Below, piece after piece: positions 12,136 through 24,155 of a stretch of 64,000 bases of DNA. The stretch's first letter is position 1; each line of letters starts with the position of its first letter. The stretch lies in NCBI GenBank assembly GCA_905221605.1, contig CAJNDS010001024.1, positions 271,501 through 335,500 on the forward strand, in the 5' to 3' direction. Position numbers and translations under genes: made by a program. The notes under the pieces were generated by a model. That model ran no database searches. It worked only from the letters and a program-made list of their open reading frames with translations, and had not been told where the DNA came from. Source of the stretch: Symbiodinium natans (taxonomy: Eukaryota; Sar; Dinophyceae; Suessiales; Symbiodiniaceae).

Positions 12136-14740
12136 GCGCACTCTGCCCTTTTCAAACATCGCCAAGGCGCATGCGCGATCGGGCCGCGGGCTCTTCAAGT
12201 TTTGGCCATCCGCACAATTGGGTGCTTATCGGGTCTAGTTAGTCACTCTCCCTTGTGTGAGAGGGTCGTTTTCAAGATGTGGGTAGGTGCATGGGGCGAT
12301 TCCTTTCTTTCTTCCTTGCCTTGCTTCATTCATGTTCCCCTCCTTTCCAGAGACCAAGACCAACAATCAAAAAGCCAAGGAAATACAAACGAAACGCACA
12401 ATCAGCAATAATGTGCTACAACCTAAACAACTAAAGCCAGCTTTTGTTGGACCAATCCTTCTCAACCCCCAGGTTCTTTTTTGTCGACAGGGCCTGGGAC
12501 CGTAGCCGAACTTCCCTAAACCCTAAATTTAAAGCCCAACCCTCACCTCTTGACATCCAAACCTCATGACTAACTCACAGAGCCGACAGCCTGCACCACT
12601 CCCAGGTAGCAGAAGAATACGGCCGCGCGGGCCTTAGTTGGCAAACCTCATGACATGACCTGAGACCTCCATGCAGGGCTTTCGGCACTCACAGGCTTTG
12701 ACAGGCTTCGGGTTCAGGATCGTCTTCCAGCTCCTCGGTGCACTCAGATCGTGGTACTGCATGCAGCTGACCCCCAATCGCCCATAGCCCATCTCCAAGC
12801 AGGTACTTCTGAAGCCCCCGCCCAAAAACGTGTCAACCGGGCACTACCGCAGCCACACTTACACGCATACTTACACCTGTGCACTTACGTATAAGAGCTC
12901 CTGAGGCCATGTGCCAAGCGCGAGGGGCTAGCGCTCAACTCCATGGCAAACACACCCCAGTGGCGTAAATTCTCTGTTTTGTGAGCCCAGCCATGGCACG
13001 TTAGGGTGCCTCACAGTAGGTAGCCTTGTAGGTATTGGTACATCGCCATGTCGGCAACGGCACCGAATCATGGTCGAGCCGAGATACTGCAAAGAAAATG
13101 AAAGCTCTCAGCACGCAGGCCATATGAGGGTTGAGGATTTCAAGCACGCAGGGAACATGAGGGTTGAGGATGTCAAGCTGGACACAGAGCCGTGTTAAGC
13201 CGCACAACACGTGGCCAGCAACGCAAGCTGTCGTGTAAAACCTACCCTTTCAACCCCGAACTTGCCCTAAACTCACCAGCACCTCGCCGAGGCCCGGAAT
13301 CATGGCTCCCAACATCTGGCGAGGGTGCGACACTACTGCACACTTCGACACTACGACCCAAAACTTGTAAGCTGGCGTGCCATGTGATCCAGTCCCAAGT
13401 CCCGTACGTGACCAAGTGTCGTAGCATACCTGCTTCGACAATCTGCCTAACAGTCTTGGGCCAGCAGGGCGGCGGACCGGCTTTGAGACGGAAATCGTGG
13501 CCCACCGGCGCCAATCTTGCAACTCAAGAAAGGAGAAGAGCTTCGCATCATGTCGCATGTTAAATATCAGGGCTGGTTGAATCACGTGCTGGGCATTCTC
13601 TAAGGGCGCACACATTCAATTCGGCATGATGTCCAAACAGCCCCCCCCCCCCCATCGGCAACATCCATCAATATCCTTCTGAAGACCCCGTGCCGAACGT
13701 GATGAGCTTGAGGGTTTGCACATGAGATGCCTTTGTCAGGTAGTAGATGAGGGCAACTTTGCGATACCTCGGGGACCGAGCCAGACATCCATGCAGGTGT
13801 TGGACTGCTCTGTCTTTGCCACTCCCGGACAAGCTTGTTTTAGTGTCGTTTAGGACTTCTACGGCTTGCTTCAAGAAAGGAGAGGGTCGGCCATCATGCT
13901 GATTTCGCCTCCACCTTCTTCTTCAGGACTTAAAAAAAAGGTTTCTAGGACGGAGCCTGAGGTGGCGACACTTCGGACCCAGGGGGGAAGCGCTCGGAAG
14001 CCTCTGCTGGCTTCACAACCTCTGCAGAAGCCGGGATTTTGTTGAGGACATGATTGATTAGAGTGTAATATTAACGGCCGGAACAGCAGACACCGGAGGG
14101 GCGAGTACCCAAGCCGAAGCTGTGGTTACAGTCGTTGAACCCAGATCCACAGCCGTCATTCGTCATTCAGTTCCAGACCACAAGAGTACGGTAGCTCGAA
14201 AGGGGGGAGGGGGACCCTCACGCAAGTCCCCTGCCCAACGGAGGGCATCGTTGTGCAAGGTGATCTTGCCTCCCTTGTCGTACTTTGCACCTCATAAGCC
14301 GAGTACAAGAGAGACAAACTCGCTGGACACTGCTTGCGAGCACCGCTTAGGATGGAGATGCATGTTACATGACTCTCAGAAGATGTCGCACGGGGCAATA
14401 TCAGAGTGTTGCCGCACATGCTTCCTCTAGCAAAATTGGGGACCCAAAGCTCGTACCCACCTCACTGCTGCATGATTTTGTGCTCTTCGACACGAGTCAG
14501 TGTCAGGAGCATTCTTCGGAACGCACTGGCTGAGATGAGTCCTGTGAAACGCTGCTAAGGTGGCTCCATGCCCCTCATCACTCCAGCCACCAGCGGAGAA
14601 CCTGAGGGCCCAGCTGCCCAGAAAGCCCGAACAATGGAACTAAGCCCGCGCAATCTGTTGCTATCGCAGTCTGTATGGTGTCCGTAGTCAGGACAACGGA
14701 CCCTGGCAAGACATGACCTGCAGATCCTGCTGCCATGAGA

Positions 14741-14965
14741 TATTATATCTATACAATATGAACTTATGTTTAAACAAATCTGTGTATATGCATATATATA
14801 TATGTATTTACATTTAAATTATATTTATACTTATATCTATATTTTATATTTAAATTTATCTTTATGTTTATATTTACATATTTACATTCACACTTATACG
14901 TGCACATGTACAGATATATATATATATATATATATTCATATGTATATATATATATACATATCTCA
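14741..14965. repeat. AT-rich microsatellite (TA/TATT)
   Basis: The sequence is dominated by TATATA, TTTATA and ATATTTA words, with a (TA)n run near 14913-14955. The apparent Tyr/Ile-rich frames on both strands are translation of the simple repeat. Confidence 0.9.
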
Positions 14966-15805
14966 GGAAAACAACTTATTGCTTCGCATGCGACGACCAC
15001 GACTTCCCAAATTCTTGATGACAGGCTGCAAGAAGGAAGCTCAGAAGCTGCAGTGTTGAGATCGAGCATCGTCCTTCCCCGCTCTTGTCGCTCCCACGTG
15101 CCTTAGATCTCAGCATCTGCCGGAGGGTCCAGGGAGGTCCATGAGAAGAATCCGCAAGAACCAGTCACCTCTTACTTGAAGCAACCGAAGCCTCCAATCC
15201 TCTTGCGGAACCGGCCTGGGAGCGCGAATTTTGGCTGTAGTGGGCAGCTCCTTCAACAGAATGATCGACTGTTTGGGTTCAGAGTTACAAGGGCTCGAGA
15301 AAAAGGAAAATGAAATGGATTCCAAGTCTGCTGACCCGGGAGTTGTGTCAAGATGTCTCCAGGGTTGCAGCTTTGAATCTCTTTACGAACTAGGTTCGGG
15401 ATGTGACATGATGACTATGATTCTTCAATCATACCTACCCGAAGCCTTGTGGCCCTGCAGCCTCTCCTCCCCTGGCGCCCCCAGGCGCCCAGGCAGCTTG
15501 CTGCGCTTGCGCCTGTGCCATGTACCTGAGAGCTGGGAAGCTCAGGCATGATGCGGGTCCTTCAGCTACCACCTACCAGAAGTCTTGCTGTGGAATAAAG
15601 CGATAACAAAATCTTCCAACCCACACCCTGTGTTGACACCGGTACTTGTGCAGCTTCTTCATCAAAGCCACGGTGTGGGGTCAAAGCCTTGGCCCAAGTT
15701 GTGAAGCATGAAGGCCTGGCCGGCAGATTGGGTCTTCGGCTTGGGGTGTATCGCAGTACGTGATTGATTCTCATGTACACCGTAAGTATGAACACACAGT
15801 ATACA

Positions 15806-15975
15806 TATATGCATACATACATACATACATACATACATACATACATACATACATACATACATACATACCTACGTACGTACGTGCATGCGTGCGTGAGTGG
15901 GTGCTTGCGTGCGTGCGTGTGTGCGTGCGTGTGTGCACAGAGAGAGAGAGATATATATATATATATATATATATG
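15806..15975. repeat. (CATA)n, GTGC-rich and (TA)n compound microsatellite
   Basis: About 14 CATA units run to about 15868. A CGTACGTGCGTG-type stretch follows, then (GA)n and about twelve TA units. The His/Tyr/Ile repeats in the overlapping frames are not a protein. Confidence 0.92.
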
Positions 15976-16265
15976 TACATACATGCCTGTTAGGATTCAG
16001 TTGCAAATGATCTCGACGCAATCAGGCTTTAATGAATGTCTGCGTCGACGTGGTTAGTTATTTTCATCGGTGCAAGCACAAATGAGCAGGCTTTGCATGA
16101 CATTTCTGACCTGATGCTGGGCTGGCCACATCCTGTGGGCAAAAGTCTCATTAACTGGCAAACCTGTGTTGCTCGAGAAAGTCGTTAGACTGACTGCAAG
16201 GGATCTGCGGCTACCTGTGCGAGGAGAAGCGCTACGGCTCAGTCGCTGTGGCATCGACCTGTTCT

Positions 16266-17669
16266 TCAGGTCTCCGATTCTTCCTGGCTGCTGCCGCTGC
16301 TGCCTTCAGAATCGCCATGGCATGTTGCCAGTGACTTTGGTTCTCGTCGCCTTTTGCATAGCTTCCTGGGCTGGATGGTGCTGCAAAGACCCAGTGCCCA
16401 GCCGACAACCAACGACAGCAGCCACAGGGTACCGGCATCTTCAAACGGAGTACCGCGAGTTGCGACGATCAGGACCGCCATGATCCAAGGATGAAGTAAG
16501 TAAAGCAATAACGCCATGTTCGCCAGTGCTGCTGGCAGGGCTTGGCAGTCGATGTGGCGACCAGCCCTGTCCACCACAAACATCACAACAACGGCGCCAG
16601 CTGCGTAGAGCGCACGGTCCGCTAAGCGCGGGTAATAAGGATATGTCAAGTTGCCTCCTGCAAACCAACTCGTAGAAGGTGCTGTCGCCGTTCGAAGAAT
16701 CACGAGCATGGGCCAGTAGATGCTGACGATCGGCAATGCTTCCTCACGACCTGGAAGGCGGGACAATGTGATGATGAATCCAAGCTGGAAGGACTTGTTA
16801 AAGCCAGTAAAAATGTACAGGATGAAGCCGGCGGAAATAGAATCGATGCGTGGTGTGATCGGAGCGCAGCCGAAGACCAGGAACATCAAAAGTCCCAGCA
16901 CGTAGTGAATGAAGCGCAGAGGAAGCCACGACGGTCGATGTTCTGGCCGCGTCAAAACGGCAATGGCCAGAAACAATGCTTCACCCGCGACCTTCAACGA
17001 TGCAACCAGAATCGGATTCTCGATCTCCTCACCGGCAAGGAAAACAAAAGCAGCGACGAAGCACGTCGTGGCCACAAGCTGCACTACCAGAATGGCAGCG
17101 CCACAGCGTTTCTGATGCAGGTAGGCAAAAAGGGGCCAGTTGATGAGCATGAACACTACGAGCATGACGCAATACCACATCTGGAACAAGATCGGGAATA
17201 GCTTTCCCGACCACGGGCTGATTGTGAAGTCAAACACCGCACCCTTGCATTCCGGACGCGTGACACAACTGCCCGGATCACATTCCGGATTCTGCGGGCC
17301 CATAACCCACAATACGCCGTTCAGTGCAACTCCTAGAAATGTGTAGACCGCAATCTTGCCGAAGCCACCTGGTGCGTGCTTGAAGGAGCAGGCAGAAGCA
17401 GCACCCGAGACATAGAAGAGCAGTGGAAGGCAGTACTGCCTCACCTCCGATATCCAGCGTACGGCGAAAGGAGAGGGATTCTTGTCTGTGTAGATCCTGT
17501 CATCTGGTGAGATCTGCGCCTGGACGCCTCCTGGCACTCCACTGCGTGAAATATGGGCATAGACCACCAGGACCACCATGATGGCGCGGAACCAATCAAA
17601 TTCATGAAAGCGCTTCTTTTTCTCTGCCACCGTCGCCGCCGGAAGCTCTTCACCAAAGTTCTGCTCCAT
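16266..17669 (-). CDS. Acyltransferase family 3 membrane protein
   Basis: This is a complete 467-residue frame with ATG and stop and no visible intron. Residues 20-40 form the family's N-terminal signature: an R-x-x-E-x-D-W-F-R stretch running into the first membrane helix, with the conserved His at 39. A second helix contains LPLLFYVSGA (81-90). The C-terminal part has YLLHPW (His 393) in the last helices, as in OpgC- and NodX-type acyltransferases. I count 10-12 hydrophobic segments. The tail after residue 435 is basic, then Ser/Glu-rich and probably cytosolic. Family members move acyl groups from carriers to sugars, lipids or other small acceptors across membranes; the substrate cannot be read here. 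Length is somewhat above the family's usual 330-400. A bacterial-type family in a eukaryotic gene suggests old transfer, but that is inference. Confidence 0.85.
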   Translation of the reverse strand: MEQNFGEELPAATVAEKKKRFHEFDWFRAIMVVLVVYAHISRSGVPGGVQAQISPDDRIYTDKNPSPFAVRWISEVRQYCLPLLFYVSGAASACSFKHAPGGFGKIAVYTFLGVALNGVLWVMGPQNPECDPGSCVTRPECKGAVFDFTISPWSGKLFPILFQMWYCVMLVVFMLINWPLFAYLHQKRCGAAILVVQLVATTCFVAAFVFLAGEEIENPILVASLKVAGEALFLAIAVLTRPEHRPSWLPLRFIHYVLGLLMFLVFGCAPITPRIDSISAGFILYIFTGFNKSFQLGFIITLSRLPGREEALPIVSIYWPMLVILRTATAPSTSWFAGGNLTYPYYPRLADRALYAAGAVVVMFVVDRAGRHIDCQALPAALANMALLLYLLHPWIMAVLIVATRGTPFEDAGTLWLLSLVVGWALGLCSTIQPRKLCKRRREPKSLATCHGDSEGSSGSSQEESET

Positions 17670-17719
17670 GGCAGGTGCAAGCCGCGCTGTGTCTCAGCGT
17701 CCGAATTTCGGCTGAAGTT

Positions 17720-17740
17720 GCACTGCAAGAGCCAGGGTTG
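17720..17740 (-). promoter_or_regulatory. Possible (trans-)splice acceptor upstream of the acyltransferase
   Basis: On the minus strand a CCTGGCTCTTGCAG stretch, a pyrimidine-rich tract ending in AG, lies about 55 nt before the acyltransferase ATG. In dinoflagellates the spliced leader is added at such an AG. No leader or relic leader sequence is present in the DNA, so this rests on position and composition only. Confidence 0.3.
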
Positions 17741-17999
17741 TAGACACATCAAGTTCGTGGCATCTCTCAAGCGAGCCTGGCTACTGTGCATCCGCGCATC
17801 TTTACTAAGGTTGCTTGTGGTTCTTGTTCCCCCAAGGTCCGGAAGCCTCCTGTCGCGCTCGGGTTTGCTCCAGCTCCTGCATGGCTGCCTGCGCAGAGTG
17901 CTCGGAGTTAAGTTCCGGGCTTTGTGGTTCCAAAGGGGCAGCCAACGTTTCTTAACGCACCAGCACTGCTGCAACTCTATCTGTGCGAGTGAATTCCAT

Positions 18000-18075
18000 A
18001 TGTATATATATATATATATATACATATATATACATACATATATATATATACATATATACACATATATACATATAA
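18000..18075. repeat. (TA)n / (CATA)n microsatellite
   Basis: Alternating TATATA and CATATA runs lie upstream of the acyltransferase gene. No coding content. Confidence 0.9.
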
Positions 18076-18756
18076 GTGTGTATGTATGTGCTGATTCAAT
18101 GTGTTCATCTAGGTTTATTGTATTCAGAAGCAAGAAGTCCAGATAGGCGATAGTTAGCACTAGTGGCTCTCGCCACACCTCGACTCCACCATGCTATCCA
18201 TGATCAGGACCCTCAAAATCTTGACACCACAGGCCCTCAAGGATCAGAGCCCCACGCGCCATGCTCAATGTCAACAGTGTAGACTTCGGCTGGCTATGGC
18301 CGAGCTGGACGTGAACCCCTTTATCAAAGAGCTTGAGCCCCCAACAGCCCATAAGCTACCAATCTCAAGGGCGCCTGCTGGCTGTGTGCCTTCATGGCCA
18401 GGCCGTGCCGTGCATGTTCGAGGTGGCCTTCGAATTGACAACTTCCCGGCTCTTCCACATGCCCGTCTCACCGAGCAACAACAGCTTCTGGATCTGAAAA
18501 CCCTTAACTTTCCCTCTCTCCAACCCATGCCAAGGCCTGAGTAAGAGTTAAGCTGCTTCGTCATGTCGGTCGCGAGCTCGCCGATCCTTACCAGCTTCCG
18601 CATTGCTGCAGCTGCAGTAAAACAAGCGAAAAAAAAACATATCTAGCGAGGCACAGAAACAGGCTGTCACAGCCAAGCCACTGTCGTAGCTCATCCTCGG
18701 TGATCCAATTCTCCTCGCAGTCGAAAGACTATGACTATGCAGAATTATTACTGTAT

Positions 18757-18897
18757 ATACCTGTATATATATATACATATGCATATATACATACATATAA
18801 TATACATATATGTATATATATGTATATGTGTGTGTATGTATGTATGTATGTATGTATGTATGTATGTATGTATGTATGTATGTATATTTATTTATAC
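18757..18897. repeat. (TA)n and (GTAT)n microsatellite
   Basis: A TATATA/CATATA stretch passes into about 13 GTAT units (18833-18886), the complement of the CATA repeats elsewhere in the window. The Tyr/Val/Cys frames on it are artefacts. Confidence 0.92.
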
Positions 18898-19298
18898 TCT
18901 CCATGGTCTTGATGGATAACCAGGGCCAGATAGGCAAACCACACATCGCACCCTCAGTGTGAAAAAAAGCATGCGCAGAGTCAGTGAAAGACTCATGTGG
19001 GACATTGGTGGCGTGTGAGATCTCCCGGTGGCCTTCTCTTCGAGACCGAGCTGTCGCTCGAGCTCCTCTGCTCGAAGATGAGGTTTGCCGCAGGGTTGCT
19101 CAGACTGCCAATGTTAGTAACATGTATGGAGGCATGAGCAGAGTGTTTTCTCTTTTTCCAGGTCCTTCATCTCTTCAACCAGCATCGCCGCCGCTTCGTC
19201 GGACTGCTGGTTTAGGGTGTCAACCTGGCATCTTCACAGAAATCGACTCAGAAGCTTCACCGGCATCGCTGCTTACATGCAAGGGGACTTGCAGAAAC

Positions 19299-19360
19299 TC
19301 AGAAAGCCTTGCGGAGCAAGTCCTTGGCCATGTCGATCATCTCGTCGCCCTTCTTTTCGC
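19299..19360 (-). CDS. Candidate terminal exon of an unidentified gene
   Basis: After an AG acceptor followed by G (CATCTGAG then GCGAAAAG), the minus strand reads about 20 codons: EKKGDEMIDMAKDLLRKAF and then a TGA stop. The composition is charged and helical, and codon use resembles the supported genes. A possible upstream exon on the same strand reads PDYDGRLLPIST around 19500. I do not recognise the protein, and the reading is tentative. Confidence 0.3.
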
Positions 19361-20063
19361 CTCAGATGCAGAAGCCCACTCGAAGGCCTGCGGAAGTCTG
19401 TCCTCGTGCAACGGTGGCTTGGCCAGGAAGGGGAAAATGATCGAAGAATGCCGGTGGTGCTCAGGCTGCCAGAAGCAGTGTGCATTCTGTGCTGATTGGA
19501 AGCAGGCGACCGTCGTAGTCAGGGCCTGTGCTCCAGCTTTTGGGAGGGGGGGTGGGAGCGACAAAGCCAATGATTGCTTTAGGACCTGAGACCCCCTGTA
19601 CCGAAAGGGAGGTCGGGCAAGTCGGGTTCCCCAAGATTGGTTATGCCACTATCGTCGGCTACGAGTGGTTCATACTCTCAGCAATCCTCGATTCACCGCA
19701 TCTCCAGTTGTTGAAGTACACAGATGGCTGCGACAGAGACGCGCAAAGCCGAACACTACTTTGACTTTCGAGGTGTGGAGAAGGTCGCGCATGCAGGATG
19801 CACTGAACAGGGAACTATAAATATTTGGAGCAAGGATCTGGGAACTCACAGGCAGTACGTGGTGCCTAACTCCCTTGTTCTCAAGAAGATCATATGGCTT
19901 CAGATTCTGCAATGCGTGGATTCAATGGCCCACGTCGTGCCTGCTGGCCCTCGCGCACCTTTGGGTCCCTTCGGACCCCGCTCCCCCTGGCTCGCAAGGT
20001 CTTAAAACTGGCTGGTTCTTAGTAGCGACAGAGGGAATTAGGTCCCTATATAATCCCTTAAAG

Positions 20064-20158
20064 GGTATATATATTATATATATATATATATATATATTAT
20101 ATTATATAATATTCTATATTATATTATATATATACGTATATATATATATACATATAGA
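20064..20158. repeat. (AT)n microsatellite
   Basis: Almost pure ATAT/TATTATA sequence, placed between unique stretches. No other content. Confidence 0.9.
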
Positions 20159-20861
20159 AAGAATATTATGCAGCGTCCACCCTCCCTACACCACACGCGC
20201 GCACAGGCATGTAACTTCAGGCCGTCAACACTTCTGTTATCTTCAAGGCTCTTCGAGATTGCCAAACTTTTCGGGGTACATTTCTTCTCAGCCGTCAAGC
20301 CCTGCTCCAGGAAGGTGCATACAGTCAGTTCTCGGCCCCAGACAGAACAACCCCCCCTTGCCATGTATGGTTGTTTCCCAAGAATGAGCTAAACCTTCTA
20401 TGAATTATACAAACTCACAACTGGTATATAATAAGGATTGTAGGAACCCCCTCAAAAAATAGGTTTTCCCTCACTTGGAACCAAGTCCAATATGCTCCTG
20501 CCTGGGGGCCGTGTGGTCCAGGATCTCCGGCAGGCCCGGGAGGCCCCGGGTGGACGGAGCCCGGCGGCCCTTTCCTGGATCCGGCTTCTTTGATATGAGT
20601 TTAATTAGGGTTTTGATATGAGTTTAGGTTTTGTTGTTAAGAGTCTAGGTTTTTGTTCAGAGTTTAGGTTTTTTTGGCCTAGGGGTTAGGGGTTCAGGCA
20701 TGGGATTTCGACTGAGTTGAGGGCTAGAATCCACTGTCCCAGGGTGTGCCTTACCTGGGACCTGGAACCTCTGCAAGCCGCGAAACCCGAACCCAAGAGC
20801 CCAAAAAAGAATGAGCTCCAACATGTTTCACTTCCTTCCCCAACATTTCGGCAAAGTGGCG

Positions 20862-20935
20862 GGCCCTGTGGCCCAGGGGGTCCGGTGAAGCCCTGTGGCC
20901 CGGCGGGGCCCTGAGGGCCAGGAGGGCCTCTCAGA
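20862..20935 (-). other. Collagen-like Gly-X-Y coding stretch
   Basis: On the minus strand about eight consecutive Gly-X-Y triplets are readable (GPPGPQGPAGPQGF and onward), within a frame that otherwise looks random. A second GC-rich block with the same GGCCC/CCGGG words lies at 20510-20575. It may be a broken exon of a collagen-like protein, or only a G/C-rich repeat that happens to translate this way. No start, stop or splice context supports a working gene. Confidence 0.3.
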
Positions 20936-21222
20936 TGCCAGGGCCACATGATGCCACATGAGAATGCGAGTGTCATGTTTCCTTAGCGGCATCGTGAACG
21001 GCAAAGTGCAAGACGGCGGCTCCAGCATCGTGATCTTTTTTCGCTGTCAGTGTCGGTCAGTCGGCAAGTCAATGTTCGTTGGCACCTGTGGCATGTAGAG
21101 ATGTGTGGCTTTTGCAACGGTCTGGTAGACCTAGGTGCACGTCCCTGGCTGGCACCTCTGACAGCCAGAAAAGATGCGCCTGAATTAGCCATCACCTACA
21201 TCATCTCATCCTCTCAGCGATC

Positions 21223-21654
21223 TCAGCAGCATGCGCTGGACTTGCTCTTCTTCTTGCCCTTCTTGGTCTTCTTCTCTGGAGCGGAAGCGGAAGCCTTGGC
21301 GGGGAGGGCAGACATGGCAGAAGAGCCGGTGACCACGAAGCTCTCGCGAGCCTTGTCCGTCATGGAGTGGTGACCCTGAGGAGCTGTGTGACCCTCCGGG
21401 TGAGAAGTGATCACAAAGCCGGGGGGCAAGGCCTCACCGGGTGCGAACCACTTTCCCTGGCCGTGGTCCAAGTTGCTCCCAGCTGGCATCATGCTCGCAG
21501 CAGGCATCGCAGCGGGCGTGTAGGTGGCCGGCATGCTTGCGGCCGGCATGGCCGGCATGCTTGGCATCGTGTACCCTCCCGTGTAGGGGGACGCTGCGCT
21601 GTAGGCCACGGGCACACCAGCATCTGGCTGAAAATTGTAGGCCGGGTACGCCAT
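21223..21654 (-). CDS. 143-residue polybasic, double-cysteine protein, copy 1
   Basis: This is a complete intronless frame, ATG to TGA. Residues 1-30 are Tyr/Pro/Ala-rich (MAYPAYNFQPD start). Residues 31-58 are a low-complexity Met-Pro-Ala-Ser stretch. Residues 64-95 hold a more ordered block with KWFAPGEALPPGF and SHPEG. The end is a lysine run (EKKTKKGKKK) followed by SKSSACC. There is no signal peptide or membrane helix. A polybasic tail plus terminal Cys-Cys resembles the membrane-targeting ends of small GTPases (prenylation or palmitoylation), so peripheral membrane attachment is a reasonable inference. I do not recognise the family. It is the most distant member of a four-copy head-to-tail set, but its protein is identical to those of copies 2 and 3. 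Confidence 0.85.
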   Translation of the reverse strand: MAYPAYNFQPDAGVPVAYSAASPYTGGYTMPSMPAMPAASMPATYTPAAMPAASMMPAGSNLDHGQGKWFAPGEALPPGFVITSHPEGHTAPQGHHSMTDKARESFVVTGSSAMSALPAKASASAPEKKTKKGKKKSKSSACC

Positions 21655-21718
21655 GGGCTCGACCTAGCTTACAGTACAGTTTGCCTTCTTGCTGGGTGCG
21701 CTTTGGGCCAGAGATCAG

Positions 21719-21730
21719 CTGCAAGGCCAA
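21719..21730 (-). promoter_or_regulatory. Conserved candidate splice-leader acceptor, copy 1
   Basis: On the minus strand TTGGCCTTGCAG ends in an AG 64 nt upstream of the ATG. The same sequence at the same distance precedes copy 2 (AG at 25668-25667), copy 3 (27578-27577) and copy 4 (29182-29181). Its conservation and pyrimidine-rich character suit a trans-splice acceptor, though the whole 5' flank is conserved, so the conservation is not independent evidence. Confidence 0.35.
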
Positions 21731-24078
21731 CATGCAAGGTTGCAATGAGATCTCTCGCGCCAACCTCCCACGGACTGGAACTCAAGTCTTGGTTGGAGGA
21801 AGTTGCCAGGCAAAAAATTGCCAAGAACCCAAACACTTGGCGACCAGCCTTTGTAGAGGCGCAGGTCCTTCGGCAGGTTCAGGCGTGGCCCCTTCCAGTC
21901 GTGCATCGCCTCATTTAGCACTCCGAGGAGTCTTCCGGCTTGAAAGAGTGCGATATACGCATGACATGCGCGCTTAAGGATCAGGCCGCACATGTGTGAG
22001 TACTGTCGAAGCCAAGGTTTTCCACAAGTACCCCAACGATGAAATCTGAAGCATGATGAAGCATGTATGCGGCGAATGAAGCCAAGGTGACCAAGGGCAT
22101 TGTTGCCGGCGGACCTGGCGGGCCTCCTGCACTGCATAAGTGGCAGCAGCGATTTCTGTAGCTGAATCGTATTAGCATACTTGCTCTAAAGGCCTCAAGG
22201 GGATCCGCAACATGGCTTTGACAGGCTGTCCTCCCACGTTCTCGACCCAGTCGTCCTGCTCGCCTCCAGATATGCTGGACAACGACGCTCCTCCAGGATG
22301 GGTTGGTTCGTCTTTGGCAATGTTTAGGGTTGAGGGTTTAGGGTTCAGGGTTTTGGCCAGCGCCAGCACCGTTTCTTGCAAAGCACGTGCCACCAGGTAC
22401 AGGGGCTCAAGGACTTCGGAGCTTCACATTTTTAGGACTTCGGATCCTGCTTTCTTACCGCTTAGGTTCCCCCCCCCTTCCCGACGCTGGGAAAGCTGGG
22501 CCGGAAGGAGTCCTTCGCCTCTTCGCATGGCGTGCGGTGCAGCCTTGCCAGGAGCATGCATGACCATGGTGTGCAAATGTTTCACTTCTCCCGCGCAGAC
22601 TCGAGGAAGCACTACAGCGCTAAGCCCGCTAGTCCGTGGAGTCCGTGGTGCAGCTGGCCCACCCGAAACTTCAATTCAGCCGAAAGCTCGGTCTTGAAAG
22701 GCACCTGAAAAACCTTGTAAAGCCCCTCGGTGCCTCCTGCTCGGCAGTGCCGCCAGCAGTCACTGAGACTCGGGCCTTCCAGCAGATGACAGAGGCTAAT
22801 GAGTTTCGCAAACGCGGAGTTGTCTTGGTTAAATGGGATGACCAATGAGGCAGCTACAGGAACTTGTTAAATGAAGAACGCCTTTTTTTCAATGAATGAG
22901 AACTGGGAGGGGGTGACACAATGGCAGGGTCTAGTTGATGAGGGTAGGGCTGGCCGAGTTTCGCACAATACTGCCCCAAAAGAAAAAAATCAGCCAGAAC
23001 AAGACACAACAATCGTAAAGACACAGAAATGCAAACTCATACCAAACAGGCACCAAAAAGACTGATTCAAAAAAACACACAGAGAGAAACAAGTAGCGAC
23101 AAGGAAAGGCACATAAAGACACACACACGCACAAAAAAAAAATCGAGCCACGAAAAGGCAGACACCAACAATTAAAAAAAAAAACGGAAGCGAAACGAGA
23201 TCGTGCGAGATAAACACGTTCTTCATCCCCCCCCCCCCCGCCCAACACTTCTTCGTTGACGTAAGCGAGACTTGGAGGCTGCCCTCGCGTCCACCACGAA
23301 TGACAGAATGACACGAGACCTGATGCCAGATCGTACGCCCCAAAACTGACTGATGTGGATGGAATGCCTGCCCAAAGCACATAAACCCTGTGCAAGTCTG
23401 CATGCCTAGCCGCCTTAGCCATTAGCCGCTGCAAACCCAGAGCAAAAGATCAATGGACGCTCCTTGTCATTGGTGGCCACTACAGCGCCAGCGACTGTTC
23501 GTGCCTCACCGAGGCAAAACAGAGAGCTCTCACAAATCGGAATTGAAATCCGAAGGTCGACGACGCAACCTCCCTGCCTCCTGCTAAGTGTTTCGGCATC
23601 CTTCACCCTGAAGTGCTTCAACCGCGGAATCCCCAACAAAACTGCGCAGACACGGTGCGAGCAGAGCCAAGGCGATCGGCATGAAGTGGATTGTGCAAGA
23701 TATGGACATCCTTAGGATTCCACCAGCTCATAACCAAAGGCGGGCACAGGCAGGGCAGTGGCTTACAAGACCCTGGCATGGTCTTAGATCCATGCTGGGA
23801 CAGTCAGGCACACATGACCTAAAACTCCACGCACGCCGCCTTCTTTGGGGAGGGAACCCTGAACCGAGAGGCGTTGAACTTTCGCAGTCCTTCTCTGCTG
23901 ATGGAAGATCACGCAGACCTGCAACGATGAGTCTCGCCATGTCGGACACAGTTGCAAGTTACGAGCCCTGGTGGGCAGCGGGTCTTTATGAGCGCGGATG
24001 AGGAAGCAAAGGCGAGAAGAGGGACAATAGGAATATGCACCCTCCGATCACCCTCCGTGCACAACGCAACTTGAAAAT

Positions 24079-24155
24079 CGCAAGCTCGGCTTGCCCTGCC
24101 TCCCGAAGCGCCCCTAACAGCAAGGGACGATCAAACTCGAACCAAAAGGTCCGGC
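24079..24155 (+). repeat. Dispersed ~75-bp repeat, copy 1
   Basis: The segment containing GGGACGATCAAACTCGAACC followed by AAAAGGTCCGGC recurs at about 29620-29695 with GGGACGATCAAGCTCGAACC and GAAAGGTCCGGC, and both are preceded by a TGCCCTGCCT block. It has no open frame. It lies outside the tandem gene units. Confidence 0.6.

Larger units (their letters stand above)
6346..14740. other. Gene-poor stretch with decayed repeats
   Basis: No reading frame here has a recognisable domain, and the longest frames overlap on both strands. The stretch contains decayed telomere-type repeats (near 6717, 9864, 11172, 12034, 12096), a poly-C run of 12 near 6428, a poly-C run of 19 at 10834-10852, and a CT microsatellite near 7985-8012. 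It also has a 34-bp duplication near 13110-13170 (the GAGGGTTGAGGAT block twice) and two inverted-repeat elements listed separately. Small exons of spliced genes could be hidden here; I could not identify any. Confidence 0.6.

Noticed and set aside
21367-21977. Plus-strand frames of 150-200 codons opposite each copy of the 143-residue gene
   Set aside because: They are antisense shadows; their sequence changes follow the codon positions of the minus-strand gene, and they have no motifs.
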